A DNA stretch of 64,000 bases, from assembly GCF_031179285.1 (NCBI RefSeq), contig NZ_JAPSHY010000004.1, positions 155,198-219,197 on the forward strand, given 5' to 3'. This stretch comes from Microbacterium sp. GTDB taxonomy: Bacteria > Actinomycetota > Actinomycetes > Actinomycetales > Microbacteriaceae. Below are positions 26,851-36,591 of this stretch, piece by piece; within the stretch, counting starts at the first letter, position 1, and each line of letters begins with the position of its first letter. A program made the position numbers and the translations under genes. Under the pieces are notes generated by a model. That model was not told where the DNA came from, did no database searches, and saw nothing but the letters and a program-made list of their open reading frames with translations.

Positions 26851-27217
26851 GCGAATGGGTCGACTGGACGGTCGCGTGGCGGGAGACCGCACCGAGGAAC
26901 GTCCGGGCTCCACAGGGCAGGGCGGTGGGTAACACCCACCCGGAGTGATCCGCGAGAAAGTGCCACAGAGAGTAGACCGCCGGGCTCGTCCCGGTAAGGG
27001 TGAAAGGGTGGTGTAAGAGACCACCGGGGGTCGTGGTGACACGGCCCGCCAGGTAAACCTCGCCCGGAGCAAGGTCAGACAGAGGATGTTGACGCGGCCC
27101 GCCGAGTCCTCGGGTAGACCGCTGGAGCGGCACGGCAACGTGTCGCCGAGAGAGATGGCCGTCGAAGGGGCGAAGAACCCCGGAACAGAACCCGGCGTAC
27201 AGGTCGGCCCATTCGCC
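26851..27217 (+). ncRNA. rnpB: RNase P RNA (type A)
   Basis: About 367 bases beginning GCGAATGGGTCGAC and ending with the complementary GTCGGCCCATTCGC, which closes helix P1. The conserved blocks GAGGAACGTCCGGGCTCC, ACAGAGAGTAGACCGCC and GGTAAGGGTGAAAGGGTGG are present. It is the catalytic RNA that matures tRNA 5' ends. A TAGGAT hexamer at 26838-26843 overlaps the stop codon of the polymerase gene and is correctly placed for a -10 element. Confidence 0.97.
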
Positions 27218-27225
27218 CCGATGCG

Positions 27226-27264
27226 ACGAAGGCCCCGATGACTGCAGAGTCACGGGGCCTTCGT
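27226..27264. terminator. terminator after rnpB
   Basis: Hairpin with arms ACGAAGGCCCCG / CGGGGCCTTCGT and an inner TGACT/AGTCA stem around GCAG. It sits between rnpB and the convergent ppgK gene. Confidence 0.9.
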
Positions 27265-27279
27265 ACGTCAGGTTCGGGG

Positions 27280-28026
27280 TCAGTCGCCGGCCAGGGATGC
27301 CGCGCCGATGATGCCGGAGTTGTTCCGGTGGATCGCCGGGACGATCGGTGTCTTGAGCTCGAGCAGCGGAAGGAAGTCGCCGGCGTTCTTCGAGACACCG
27401 CCACCCACGACGAACAGGTCGGGGCTGAAGAGGAACTCGATATGGGAGTAGAACGCCTGCAGGCGCTCGGCCCACTCCGCCCAGCTGAGGCCCTCACGCT
27501 CCCGGGCCGACGTCGCTGCCCACTGTTCGACCGACTCGTACGTGCCGAAGTGCAGGTGCCCCAGTTCGCTGTTGGGCATCAGCACGCCGTCGTAGAGGAA
27601 CGCCGAGCCGATCCCGGTGCCCAGGGTGGTCAGCAGCGTCAGACCGCGGACGTCTCTGGCAGCGCCGTGTCTTGCCTCTGCCACGCCGGCGGCGTCGGCG
27701 TCGTTCACGAACACGATGTTGCGTTCGAGACCGTCGCGGAAGAAGCGCTCGGCGTCGAAGTCCAGCCATTCCTTCGAGACGTTCGCCGCGGAGAGCGTCT
27801 TTCCTCGCTTGACGATCGCGGGAAAGGCGACGCCGAGCGGGAGGGTCGAGTCGTGCACGTCGAGAGACTTCAGCACCGTCCGCACGGCCTCGAGGACGTC
27901 CTGAGGTGAAGCTCCCTTGGGGGTGGGAACACGCACCCGCTCGGACTCCATCGTGCCGTGCGTGAGGTCGACGATTCCCGCTTTGATTCCCGTGCCGCCG
28001 ATGTCGACGCCGATCGCTTTTGCCAT
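27280..28026 (-). CDS. ppgK: polyphosphate glucokinase
   Basis: 248-aa ROK-family kinase that phosphorylates glucose with polyphosphate or ATP. The phosphate-binding motif GVDIGGTGIKAG is at residues 6-17; NDADAAGVAEARHG and LGTGIGSAFLYDG follow, as in PPGK. ATG at 28026; the much longer open frame upstream is a shadow. It is divergent from the nitrogen cluster. Confidence 0.9.
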   Translation of the reverse strand: MAKAIGVDIGGTGIKAGIVDLTHGTMESERVRVPTPKGASPQDVLEAVRTVLKSLDVHDSTLPLGVAFPAIVKRGKTLSAANVSKEWLDFDAERFFRDGLERNIVFVNDADAAGVAEARHGAARDVRGLTLLTTLGTGIGSAFLYDGVLMPNSELGHLHFGTYESVEQWAATSAREREGLSWAEWAERLQAFYSHIEFLFSPDLFVVGGGVSKNAGDFLPLLELKTPIVPAIHRNNSGIIGAASLAGD

Positions 28027-28094
28027 GGCCGATAGCTTAGCGACCGGCGGGAGCGCCATTAGGATCGATGACAGTTGCTGAGGAAGGGCGGACC

Positions 28095-28310
28095 ATGTCA
28101 GACGGCGATGAGAAGTACTGGTACAACCTCGAGACCGGGACAGTCGAGTTCGGCAAGATCTCGCCGTCGGTCGACCGGGTCGGCCCGTTCGACACCGAGG
28201 CCGAGGCCACCCACGCCCCCGAGAAGCTCGCCGAGCGTTCGCGCGCCTGGGCGGAGGAGGAAGCCGCGGACGAACGCTGGGGTTCCGCCAAGGGCGCCGG
28301 CGAGGAGTGA
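28095..28310 (+). CDS. small SPOR-like conserved protein
   Basis: 71-aa protein with KYWYNLETGTVEFG at residues 7-20, followed by VGPFDTEAEA. The pattern is that of short actinobacterial proteins annotated as SPOR-domain proteins (or wrongly as methionine aminopeptidase). It is acidic and has no membrane segment. The stop overlaps the GTG candidate of glnA2, so both are probably translated from one message. Confidence 0.7.
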   Translation: MSDGDEKYWYNLETGTVEFGKISPSVDRVGPFDTEAEATHAPEKLAERSRAWAEEEAADERWGSAKGAGEE

Positions 28311-28312
28311 GC

Positions 28313-29650
28313 ATGGACAAGCAGAGGGACTTCGTGCTCCGCACGATCGAGGAGCGCGGCGTGAAGTTCGTCCGCCTGTGGTTCACCGACGTCATCGGCA
28401 CCCTCAAGTCGGTCGCGATCGCGCCTGCCGAGGTCGAGGGCGCCTTCGCCGAGGGCATCGGGTTCGACGGCTCGGCGATCGAGGGGCTGACGAGGACGTA
28501 TGAGTCGGATCTGCTCGCGCAGCCCGACCCGACCACCTTCCAGACGCTGCCCTGGCGCGGTGAGATCGATCCGACGGCCCGCATGTTCTGCGACCTGACC
28601 ACCCCGGACGGTCAGCCGGCGGTCGCCGATCCGCGCCACGTGCTCAAGCGCACGCTCGCGAAGGCGGCGGATGCCGGATTCACGTTCTACACTCATCCCG
28701 AGATCGAGTTCTATCTGCTCAAGTCGTCCTCGTTCGGTCCGGAGGGCCCGATTCCGGTCGACTCGGCCGGATACTTCGACAACGTGCCGGGCGGCACCGC
28801 GCACGACTTCCGCCGCCGATCGGTGCGCATGCTCGAGGACCTCGGCATCTCGGTCGAGTTCAGCCACCATGAGGGGGGACCGGGGCAGAACGAGATCGAT
28901 CTGCGATACGCCGACGCGCTGACGACCGCGGACAACATCATGACCTTCCGAACGGTCATCAAAGAGGTCGCGATCGAGCAGGGCGTCTACGCGACGTTCA
29001 TGCCGAAGCCGCTGAGCGATCAGCCCGGCAGCGGCATGCACACGCACATGTCGCTGTTCGAAGGCGACCAGAACGCCTTCTACGAGGAGGGCGCGAAGTA
29101 CCAGCTCTCCAAGACCGGGCGCCACTTCATCGCAGGCCTGCTCCGCCACGCCAACGAGATCTCCGCCGTCACCAACCAGTTCGTCAACTCGTACAAGCGG
29201 CTGTGGGGAGGCGACGAGGCGCCGAGCTTCGTCACCTGGGGCCACTCGAACCGGTCGGCCCTCGTGCGGGTGCCGATGTACAAGCCGAACAAAAGCCAGT
29301 CGTCGCGCGTTGAGTACCGCGGTATCGACTCCGCCGCGAACCCCTACCTCGCGTATGCGCTCATGCTCGCGGCAGGGCTCAAGGGCATCGAAGAGGGCTA
29401 TGAACTCCCGCCGGAGGCCGAGAACAATGTCTGGTCGCTGAGCGACGCCGAGCGACGTGCCCTCGGTTACGCTTCGTTGCCGGCCAGCCTCGACCATGCG
29501 CTGGAGTACATGGAGGCATCGGAGCTGGTCGCCGAGACACTGGGCGAGCAGGTCTTCAACTACGTGCTCCTCAACAAGCGCAAGGAGTGGGAGGCGTACC
29601 GCGGACAGGTGACGCCGTTCGAGCTGAAGAGCAACCTCGAGCTGCTCTGA
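28313..29650 (+). CDS. glnA2: glutamine synthetase GlnA2
   Basis: 445-aa type I glutamine synthetase of the short GlnA2 class. It has the catalytic-site motifs HPEIEFYLL, FSHHEGGPGQNEI, SGMHTHMS and the C-terminal ELPPEAENN region. GlnA2-type enzymes also act on other amines in some actinobacteria, so its substrate is uncertain. An alternative GTG start at 28307 overlaps the previous gene. glnE follows after six bases, tying the gene to nitrogen control. Confidence 0.9.
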   Translation: MDKQRDFVLRTIEERGVKFVRLWFTDVIGTLKSVAIAPAEVEGAFAEGIGFDGSAIEGLTRTYESDLLAQPDPTTFQTLPWRGEIDPTARMFCDLTTPDGQPAVADPRHVLKRTLAKAADAGFTFYTHPEIEFYLLKSSSFGPEGPIPVDSAGYFDNVPGGTAHDFRRRSVRMLEDLGISVEFSHHEGGPGQNEIDLRYADALTTADNIMTFRTVIKEVAIEQGVYATFMPKPLSDQPGSGMHTHMSLFEGDQNAFYEEGAKYQLSKTGRHFIAGLLRHANEISAVTNQFVNSYKRLWGGDEAPSFVTWGHSNRSALVRVPMYKPNKSQSSRVEYRGIDSAANPYLAYALMLAAGLKGIEEGYELPPEAENNVWSLSDAERRALGYASLPASLDHALEYMEASELVAETLGEQVFNYVLLNKRKEWEAYRGQVTPFELKSNLELL

Positions 29651-29656
29651 GGCGCC

Positions 29657-32632
29657 ATGGCCCGTCCGGACGGATCCGTCTCCCTCTCGGCGCTGGCACG
29701 GCTCGGGTTCGCCGACCTCAGCGAGGCAGCCGCCGGGCTCACCGAGCTGTCGACGCTGCTCGGGCGCGAGCGTTCGCTGCTGCTCGAAGACGTCGGGGCG
29801 GCCGACCCCGATGCGGCGGTGCTCGGTCTGCTCCGGGTCGCGCGGCGCGACCCCGCACCCCTGGTCGCGCTGATCGACGATCCCGCTGCGCGTCGGCGAC
29901 TGTGGCGCGTCTTCGGTGCGTCCCCTGGACTCGCCGCCTTCTTCCTGCGTCATCCCGGCGAAGTTTCGGTTCTGGGCGAAGCGTCCGACGAACTGCCGAC
30001 GGCGGAGCAGTTGCGGGAGCGTCTTCTCACCGCAGTCGGCGCCCACGACGGGTTCGCCGTCGGCGGCGATGACGGAGCGCTCGTGGCACTGCGTGTCGCC
30101 TACCGCCGCTCGATCGCAGCGATCGCCGCGTACGATCTCGGCAGGGATCGGCCTGCCGAAGCGGTCGCCGCCGTGTCCGCCGCTCTCGCCGATGCCGCCG
30201 GTGCCGCGCTCGAAGCGGGGCTCGCCGTCGCCCGCACACACGTCGCCGAAACCTTCCCGCGTGCGGAGGTCGCTGCGACCCGACTCGCCATCATCGGCAT
30301 GGGCAAGGCCGGCGCGCGAGAGCTGAACTACGTCAGCGACGTCGACGTGATCTTCGTCGGCGGCACGGCGGACGACGATGCCGTCGCCGAGCCGAAGGCG
30401 ATCGACATCGCCACACGCCTCGCGAGAGAGACGATGCGCGGACTCGGTGGCATCGCGGTGGAGCCGCCCCTCTGGGAGGTCGATGCCGCGCTGCGTCCCG
30501 AGGGCAAGCAGGGAGCCCTCGTGCGATCCCTCGCATCTCATCTCGCCTATTACGATCGCTGGGCGAAGAGCTGGGAGTTCCAGGCGCTGCTGAAGGCCCG
30601 GCCACTGGCCGGCGATCCGGCCCTCGGCGCGGAGTACATCGCCGCTGTGCAGCCGAAGGTCTGGTCGAGTGCGGCGAGAGAGGATTTCGTCGACAGCGTG
30701 CAGCGGATGCGCGAGCGTGTGACGGAGCACATCGACCCCTCCGATGCGCCGTACCAGCTCAAGCTCGGAACGGGTGGGCTCCGCGACATCGAGTTCACGG
30801 TGCAGCTGCTGCAACTCGTCCACGGCCTCACCGACGCGTCGCTGCGCACGCGCGGCACGCTCGAGAGCCTGGACGCTCTCGTCGAGGGCGGCTATATCGG
30901 GCGTGCCGAGGCGGCGATCTTCGCCGACGACTACCGCATCCTGCGGCTGATGGAGCACCGGTTGCAGTTGCGGGAGCTGAGCCGGACCCATCTGATGCCG
31001 CGCACACCGGCCGGCCTGCGGGTGCTCGCCCGCGGCACGGGACTCGCCGACACCGGCGACGGGGTGTGGGCCCGCTGGGAGACGGTGCGGCGCGAGGTGC
31101 GCGACATCCACACCCGGCTGTTCTATCGGCCGCTGCTCAGCGCGGTGGCCTCGCTCCCGGAGGAGGAGCGGACCCTGTCGACGGAGCAGGCACGCGATCG
31201 CCTGGCCGCCATCGGCTTCCGTGATCCGGCGGGGGCGCTGCGGCACATCGGGGCTCTCACCAGTGGCATCAGCCGGAAGAAGACGATCCAGCGCCACCTG
31301 ATGCCGGTCATGGTGCGGTGGTTCGCGGACGGGAGCGATCCGGACTACGGTCTGCTGGCCTTCCGGCGCATCAGCGAGCGACTCGGTGACACCCCGTGGT
31401 TCCTGCGGATGCTGCGGGACTCCTCGGGCGCTGCGGAGAGCCTGACGCGCCTGCTGTCGTCGTCGAAGTACGTCGGAGAGCTCATGGAGGGCATTCCGGA
31501 GTCGGTCGCGTGGCTCGACAGCGAAGAGCTCCTGCGACCGCGCGCCCGCACCGCGCTGGACGAGGAGGCCCGTGCGATCCAGACACGTCACGAGACCGTC
31601 GGTGACGCGCTGCGGGCCGTCCGGTCTCTCCGCAGGCGGGAGCTGCTGCGCACCGCGATGGGCGGGGTGCTCGGCGTGCTGTCGATCGACGAGATCGCGA
31701 CCGCGCTGACGGAGATCACCGACGCCACCATCCAGTCCGCCCTGCGCGCTGTCCGGCGCGAAGTGGTGGGACCAGAGGATGATGCTCTGGACTTCGCCGT
31801 CATCGGCATGGGGCGTTTCGGTGGGGCGGAACTCGGCTTCGGGTCGGACGCGGACGTGCTGTTCGTGTACGACGCGAACGGCATCGATCCGCAGCGAGCG
31901 CAGTCACTGGCCGCGCAAATCGTCGCGGGACTTCGCGAGCACCTGACCGATCACCGTGTTCCGCTCGACCTCGATGCCGACTTGCGTCCGGAAGGGCGGA
32001 ACGGCCCGGTCGTGCGCTCGATCGAGGCGTACGCGGAGTACTACCGCCGATGGTCGTTGTCATGGGAGGCGCAAGCGCTGCTGCGTGCGCGAGGCGTCGC
32101 GGGGAGTGCGAAGCTGATCGCGAAATTCATCGCGATGGCCGATGCGATCCGCTACCCGGAGACGGTCGATCTGCAGGGGCTCCGCGAGATCAAGCGCATC
32201 AAGGCTCGCGTCGAGGGGGAGAGGCTCCCTCAGGGCGCCGACCCCCGACGGCATCTGAAGCTCGGCCCCGGCTCTCTCAGCGATGTCGAATGGCTCGTGC
32301 AACTCGTGCAGCTGCAGCACGCCGATCGCGTGCCGGCCCTTCGGACCACCTCCACCCTGACCGCCCTGCAGGCAGCCGTCGACGCCAGCCTCATTCCTGC
32401 GGACGCCGCAGTCCTGCTGCGGGAGGCGTGGCTGCTCGCGAGCAGGCTCCGGTCGGCGATGACCATCCTCACCGGTCAGACGAGCGACATGCTCCCTGCC
32501 GATCGGCGGCAGCTCGACGCCATCGGGCGACTGCTCGGCTATCCGGACCGATCCGCCACGGCAGTGGAGGAGGACTACCTCGCTGTCACCCGCCGCGCAC
32601 GTCGTGCGTTCGAGCAGCTCTTCTACGGCTGA
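29657..32632 (+). CDS. glnE: glutamine synthetase adenylyltransferase/deadenylyltransferase
   Basis: 991-aa protein with two nucleotidyltransferase domains. The first has GMGKAGARELNYVSDVDVIF near residues 214-235 and the second GMGRFGGAELGFGSDADVLF near 716-735; both keep the GxGxxG...SDxD signature. Each domain is followed by its helical partner (LGTGGLRDIEFTVQ and LGPGSLSDVEWLVQ). It modifies a Tyr in glutamine synthetase in response to nitrogen state. The target is most likely GlnA at 37946-39370, which has the Tyr402 site. Confidence 0.95.
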   Translation: MARPDGSVSLSALARLGFADLSEAAAGLTELSTLLGRERSLLLEDVGAADPDAAVLGLLRVARRDPAPLVALIDDPAARRRLWRVFGASPGLAAFFLRHPGEVSVLGEASDELPTAEQLRERLLTAVGAHDGFAVGGDDGALVALRVAYRRSIAAIAAYDLGRDRPAEAVAAVSAALADAAGAALEAGLAVARTHVAETFPRAEVAATRLAIIGMGKAGARELNYVSDVDVIFVGGTADDDAVAEPKAIDIATRLARETMRGLGGIAVEPPLWEVDAALRPEGKQGALVRSLASHLAYYDRWAKSWEFQALLKARPLAGDPALGAEYIAAVQPKVWSSAAREDFVDSVQRMRERVTEHIDPSDAPYQLKLGTGGLRDIEFTVQLLQLVHGLTDASLRTRGTLESLDALVEGGYIGRAEAAIFADDYRILRLMEHRLQLRELSRTHLMPRTPAGLRVLARGTGLADTGDGVWARWETVRREVRDIHTRLFYRPLLSAVASLPEEERTLSTEQARDRLAAIGFRDPAGALRHIGALTSGISRKKTIQRHLMPVMVRWFADGSDPDYGLLAFRRISERLGDTPWFLRMLRDSSGAAESLTRLLSSSKYVGELMEGIPESVAWLDSEELLRPRARTALDEEARAIQTRHETVGDALRAVRSLRRRELLRTAMGGVLGVLSIDEIATALTEITDATIQSALRAVRREVVGPEDDALDFAVIGMGRFGGAELGFGSDADVLFVYDANGIDPQRAQSLAAQIVAGLREHLTDHRVPLDLDADLRPEGRNGPVVRSIEAYAEYYRRWSLSWEAQALLRARGVAGSAKLIAKFIAMADAIRYPETVDLQGLREIKRIKARVEGERLPQGADPRRHLKLGPGSLSDVEWLVQLVQLQHADRVPALRTTSTLTALQAAVDASLIPADAAVLLREAWLLASRLRSAMTILTGQTSDMLPADRRQLDAIGRLLGYPDRSATAVEEDYLAVTRRARRAFEQLFYG

Positions 32633-32673
32633 GCTGATTTGCGCGAACACCTCCGAGCCCGCAGAGTTGCCCC

Positions 32674-33588
32674 ATGAGTGAAAAGCGCATCGGCGTCATC
32701 TGGAACCCCACGAAGACCGACGGCGAAGAGCTGCGCGCGGCCGTGGAGCAGGCATTCGGGGACACCGTGCAGTGGTGGGAGACCACCGCTGACGATCCCG
32801 GCACCGGCATGGCGGCGGAAGCGGTGGCGGCCGGATGCGAGGTCGTGATCGCGGTCGGCGGAGATGGCACCGTGCGCCACGTGACCGAGGGGCTCGCCGG
32901 TTCCGAGGTCGCGTTGGGCGTCGTGCCGCAGGGCACCGGGAACCTTCTCGCCAGGAACCTGCGCATCCCGCTGAACGACATACCGGCCGCTCTCGAACGC
33001 ATCCGCGAGAACGAGGCGCAGCCGCTCGATCTGGGATGGGTGACGTACGGCGGCAGAGAGCTGGCCTTCACGGTCATGATCGGATTCGGGCTGGATGCGC
33101 AGATGCTCGTGGAGACCGACGAGGACCTGAAGGACCGCGCCGGGTGGTTCGCGTACGTCGAGGCGATGGGGCGCGCCCTGGCCGGCACCGAGATGACCGG
33201 GGTCACTCTCACACTGGATGACGGGGAGCCGGCTGAGCTCGAGGGGCACACCCTCCTGATCGGCAACTGCGGCATGATCCAGGGGGGTCTGCAGCTGCTC
33301 CCGGACGCACTCCCGGACGACGGTCTTCTGGACATGCTGCTGATCAGCTCGGAGGGCGCGCTGCAGTGGATGGACACCGTCCGCTCGGTGATCTGGGACA
33401 ACGGCCTGCGCCGATTCCTCACCAACGGTCAGGAGGCGGTCGACACGAACTCGACGAACCATCTGCAGGCGGGGCGCATCCGGGTGGAGCTCGACTCGCC
33501 GCAGATGTTCGAGGTCGACGGGGAAGAGATGGGGGAGGTGACCTCGTTCGAGGTACGTATCCAGCCCGCAGCCGTCAGGGTGTACTGA
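32674..33588 (+). CDS. diacylglycerol/lipid kinase family protein
   Basis: 304-aa DagK/YegS-type kinase. The nucleotide motif GGDGT is at residues 62-66, followed by GVVPQGTGNLLARNL near 87-101. It should phosphorylate a membrane lipid such as diacylglycerol. In Mycobacterium-type organisms related proteins take part in phospholipid recycling; the exact lipid is unknown. Its end overlaps the convergent AI-2E family gene by 14 bp. Confidence 0.85.
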   Translation: MSEKRIGVIWNPTKTDGEELRAAVEQAFGDTVQWWETTADDPGTGMAAEAVAAGCEVVIAVGGDGTVRHVTEGLAGSEVALGVVPQGTGNLLARNLRIPLNDIPAALERIRENEAQPLDLGWVTYGGRELAFTVMIGFGLDAQMLVETDEDLKDRAGWFAYVEAMGRALAGTEMTGVTLTLDDGEPAELEGHTLLIGNCGMIQGGLQLLPDALPDDGLLDMLLISSEGALQWMDTVRSVIWDNGLRRFLTNGQEAVDTNSTNHLQAGRIRVELDSPQMFEVDGEEMGEVTSFEVRIQPAAVRVY

Positions 33589-34723
33589 CGATCAGGTCTC
33601 CGTCCGGCGCCTCGGTCTTGTCGTCCTGCGCCGGGAACACCACCTTCTGAATGATGATGATGATGCTGGCCGCCACCGGGATCGCCACCAGCGCACCGAG
33701 GATGCCGCCGAGTGCGCCTCCGGCGACGGCCGCGATCACCACGACGGCACCCGGGACGGCGACGGCGCGGCTCATGATGCGCGGGCTGAGGATGTACGCC
33801 TCGATCTGCATGTAGACCAGGTAGTAGCCGAAGGCGATGAGCGCGGTCACCGGCGACACGACGAGGCAGACGAGCGCATTGATGATCGACGCGCTGAGCG
33901 TGCCCACCAGCGGGATCAGCGATCCGATGAAGGCGAGCAGGGCGAGAAGCGCCGGGACGGGCGCGCCGATGATGCTGAGGAAGATCAGGCTCAGGACGCC
34001 GTTGATGAGTGCGAGGCTGGCCTGCCCGATCACGTAACGGCCGACCGCGCCGGAGACGTCTTCGAGCAGTCCGCTGAAGCGTCCTCGCTGGTAGGCCGGC
34101 ACGAAGCGGGCGGCAGTGCGCTTGATGCTGCGCAGCGACGCCATGAAGTACAGGGTGAGGATGAGGACGATGGTCACGGCGGTGACGCCGCCGGCGATCC
34201 CCGCACCCACCGCGAAGACACCTCCGCTGATGTCGGCCAGATTCCCGGGGTCACGGATGAAGTCGAGCACGCCGGTCGCGGCATCCTGGAATGTCGTCCC
34301 GAACGTCGCGCTGAGGTCCTGGAACCAGGCGCTCGTGGTGATGTCCTCGACCATCTGCGGGCCGTTCTCGATCAGATTCGTCACCTGTTCGATGAGAAGC
34401 GGCACGATCGCGAGGATGATCCCGGCGAAGACCAGCAGCACCCCGACGACCACGATCGCGACGGCGGCGGGGCGGGGGAGCTTGCGCTCGATGAGCGTGA
34501 CGATGGGGTCGAGCCCGAGTGCCAGGAAGAGCGCGACGCCGATGTACACGAGCACGGTCGCAAGCTGGCCGACGATGCCGCCGATCAGCAGAGCGACGAG
34601 AACGCCCAGCGCCCCGAGGAGCCCGAACATGAACGGGTTCACCTTCCAGGCGCCCGAGTGCGAGTTCTTCCTCGGCATGAGCGTCTGCAGCCCCGAGCTG
34701 CTGCCAGTTCTGCGTCGACGCAT
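33575..34723 (-). CDS. AI-2E family membrane transporter
   Basis: 382-aa integral membrane protein of the AI-2E/YdiK/PerM superfamily with about eight hydrophobic segments and the conserved LIPLVGTLSASIINALV block (near residue 290). I chose the ATG at 34723 because GGGGAGA lies just before it; the ATG at 34756 has no ribosome binding site. Family members export autoinducer-2 or act in Na+/H+ antiport; the substrate here is unknown. Confidence 0.85.
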   Translation of the reverse strand: MRRRRTGSSSGLQTLMPRKNSHSGAWKVNPFMFGLLGALGVLVALLIGGIVGQLATVLVYIGVALFLALGLDPIVTLIERKLPRPAAVAIVVVGVLLVFAGIILAIVPLLIEQVTNLIENGPQMVEDITTSAWFQDLSATFGTTFQDAATGVLDFIRDPGNLADISGGVFAVGAGIAGGVTAVTIVLILTLYFMASLRSIKRTAARFVPAYQRGRFSGLLEDVSGAVGRYVIGQASLALINGVLSLIFLSIIGAPVPALLALLAFIGSLIPLVGTLSASIINALVCLVVSPVTALIAFGYYLVYMQIEAYILSPRIMSRAVAVPGAVVVIAAVAGGALGGILGALVAIPVAASIIIIIQKVVFPAQDDKTEAPDGDLIVSTP

Positions 34724-34812
34724 TCGTCTCCCCGATCGTGTGACAACTTCCGACATCTGAACACTAGGCGGTCGCGCGGCCAAGACCCTTGACGAAGCGC
34801 CGAGCGCCGCGA

Positions 34813-34849
34813 GAGAGCCCGCCTCGACGAGATGATGAGGCGGGCTCTC
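34813..34849. terminator. terminator of the methyltransferase/oxidoreductase unit
   Basis: Perfect 13-bp stem GAGAGCCCGCCTC / GAGGCGGGCTCTC with an 11-base loop, 15 bp past the methyltransferase stop on the minus strand. Confidence 0.85.
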
Positions 34850-34863
34850 GGACCGGCTGCCGG

Positions 34864-35523
34864 TCAGCGCCCTCGACGTACGCGCAGCACAGTGTCGGTG
34901 AGTGTGACCTCGGTTCCATCGCGCCGTCGGACCACCCGCTCCACGAACCCGTCGGTCTCGACGTCCCAGTCCTCCGGCAGTTCCAGTGCGGCCAGCACCT
35001 CGTCGGAGGTGGGTAGAGGCGGAGCATCGATGTCGTGGCCGTGGACTGTGCCCGGTGCGAATGGCCCGTGCCCGACGACGAGCAGCTGTCCACCCGGCGC
35101 GACCGCGGCCGCAGCGCGGCGGAGGATGGCCTCGCGGGGGAAGTCGAAGGGGGCGTGGAAGAACGCCGACGTCACGAGGTCGTACACGCCGGGCGGCTGC
35201 CAGGTCGCGAGATCGGCGCGTATCCAATCGATGCGGTCCTCGAGCCTCATCTGTTCTGCCTGTGCCTGCCCGACGGCGAGCGCGGCTGCCGAGATGTCCA
35301 CCGCCGTGACCTTCCACCCCTGCGCTGCCAGCCACAGTGCATCCGCACCTTCGCCGCTTCCGAGCTCCAGCGCGGTGCCCGGCGGGATCCCGGTGACTTC
35401 GCGTTCGACGGTCGCATTGACGCGACCGCTCCACATCTTCCCGGTCTCGTCGCGATGCGTGAGGTAACGCGTCTCCCAGAATTCAGCGGCGTCCGTGACG
35501 GCGTCCTCGGCGGACGGCGACAT
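34864..35523 (-). CDS. class I SAM-dependent methyltransferase
   Basis: 219-aa methyltransferase with the SAM motif LELGSGEGADALWLA (near residues 51-65) and the acidic VTAVDISAAAL (near 73-83). The substrate is unknown. The start overlaps the stop of the upstream oxidoreductase (TGATG), so they form a two-gene operon. Methyltransferase and thioredoxin-reductase-like pairs are common in actinobacteria and may act in electrophile or metalloid detoxification; that is inference. Confidence 0.85.
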   Translation of the reverse strand: MSPSAEDAVTDAAEFWETRYLTHRDETGKMWSGRVNATVEREVTGIPPGTALELGSGEGADALWLAAQGWKVTAVDISAAALAVGQAQAEQMRLEDRIDWIRADLATWQPPGVYDLVTSAFFHAPFDFPREAILRRAAAAVAPGGQLLVVGHGPFAPGTVHGHDIDAPPLPTSDEVLAALELPEDWDVETDGFVERVVRRRDGTEVTLTDTVLRVRRGR

Positions 35524-36536
35524 CAGGCGTTCACTCGCTGCTCGGAGGCGAGGCGGGATGCTGCCGCTTCGACCTCCTCGGCGATGAATTCCCCGTTGAT
35601 CGCGAGCGCCGCGGTCGCGCCCGATCCCATCGCGATCGGAACGAGTGCCCCAGGATTGGCGGCATTGCCGACTGCCCAGACTCCGGCGACGCTGGTTCGC
35701 CCGAAGGCGTCCACGGCGGTCCACGGACCGAGCGGCGTCTCGGTGACGTCGGCGCCGAGCCCGCCGACCACGTCGTCGAGGGGTTGCAGGGTGGGCTCGG
35801 CGAACACGACGTCGAGAGGAATCGATGTGCCGTCGGCGAGTTCCACGCCGGTCAGCCGGTCTCCGTCCGAGATGACGCGCGAGACCGCTCGATCCTCCAG
35901 ACGCATACCGCGCTGCTCGATGACCCGCCGGTCGTGCTCCGGAAGTGACCCGACGAGGGTCGTGAACACGGTGATGTCACTCGAGTACGCGCGGAGCATG
36001 TGTGCTTTGTGAACGCCGGCGGCCGAGCCGAGGAGCACGCCGATAGCGAGGCCGGAAGCCTCGTATCCGTCGCAGTAGGGGCAGGCGACGACGCCGCGGC
36101 CCCAATGCTCGGCGAGCCCCGGAATCTCGGGGAGCCGGTCGCGGGCCCCGGTCGCCACGATGAGTCGTCGAGCGGTGGCGCGAGCGCCACTGTCGGTGTC
36201 GACCTCGAAGCCGTCGGCGACTGCGCGGGCCTCGATTGCACGAGCGTGCACGATGACGCCATCCGCAGCGCGTACCTCGCGGCGCCCGTCGGCGACGAGG
36301 TCGAGAGGCGAGTAGCCGTCGCGGCTCAGCACGCCGTGCATGTGAGGGGCGAACCGGTTACGAGGTTCCTGCGCGTCGAGCACGAGCACGCGACGGCGCG
36401 CGCGAGCGAGGATCAGGGCAGCGCTGAGGCCGGCGGCGCCACCGCCGAGGATGATGACGTCCCAGCGCTCGGCGGAGATGAGCTGGGCATCGCGGTCCGG
36501 TGAGGGTGATTCGGAGTTCAGTGTGTCTCGTGTCAT
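35523..36536 (-). CDS. NAD(P)/FAD oxidoreductase, thioredoxin-reductase-like
   Basis: 337-aa flavoprotein with FAD motif ILGGGAAGLSAA (residues 29-40) and the redox CPYC at 152-155 in ACPYCDGYE. It has a second Rossmann motif near 165. The C-terminus has VWAVGNAANPG, a variant of the GDxx FAD motif. It resembles actinobacterial TrxR-like enzymes rather than the housekeeping TrxB, so its electron acceptor is uncertain. It is divergent from an XRE-cupin regulator, which is a likely controller. Confidence 0.85.
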   Translation of the reverse strand: MTRDTLNSESPSPDRDAQLISAERWDVIILGGGAAGLSAALILARARRRVLVLDAQEPRNRFAPHMHGVLSRDGYSPLDLVADGRREVRAADGVIVHARAIEARAVADGFEVDTDSGARATARRLIVATGARDRLPEIPGLAEHWGRGVVACPYCDGYEASGLAIGVLLGSAAGVHKAHMLRAYSSDITVFTTLVGSLPEHDRRVIEQRGMRLEDRAVSRVISDGDRLTGVELADGTSIPLDVVFAEPTLQPLDDVVGGLGADVTETPLGPWTAVDAFGRTSVAGVWAVGNAANPGALVPIAMGSGATAALAINGEFIAEEVEAAASRLASEQRVNA

Positions 36537-36573
36537 GATCCCAGCGTGGAGCGGTGCTACTCTAATGGCAACT

Positions 36574-36591
36574 ATTCATGCTGAATCAGCA
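36574..36591. promoter_or_regulatory. overlapping palindromes between oxidoreductase and regulator
   Basis: ATTCATGCTGAAT (36574-36586) and TGCTGAATCAGCA (36579-36591) are both perfect short palindromes and overlap each other, directly downstream of a TACTCT -10-like hexamer (36558-36563) and before the regulator ATG at 36604. The position suits an autoregulatory operator. Confidence 0.4.

Noticed and set aside
28037..31591. 1184-codon open frame on the minus strand
   Set aside because: It lies opposite glnA2 and glnE, is full of Arg, Gly, Glu and Leu from codon-position bias, and has no recognisable domain; it is a shadow in a high-GC region.
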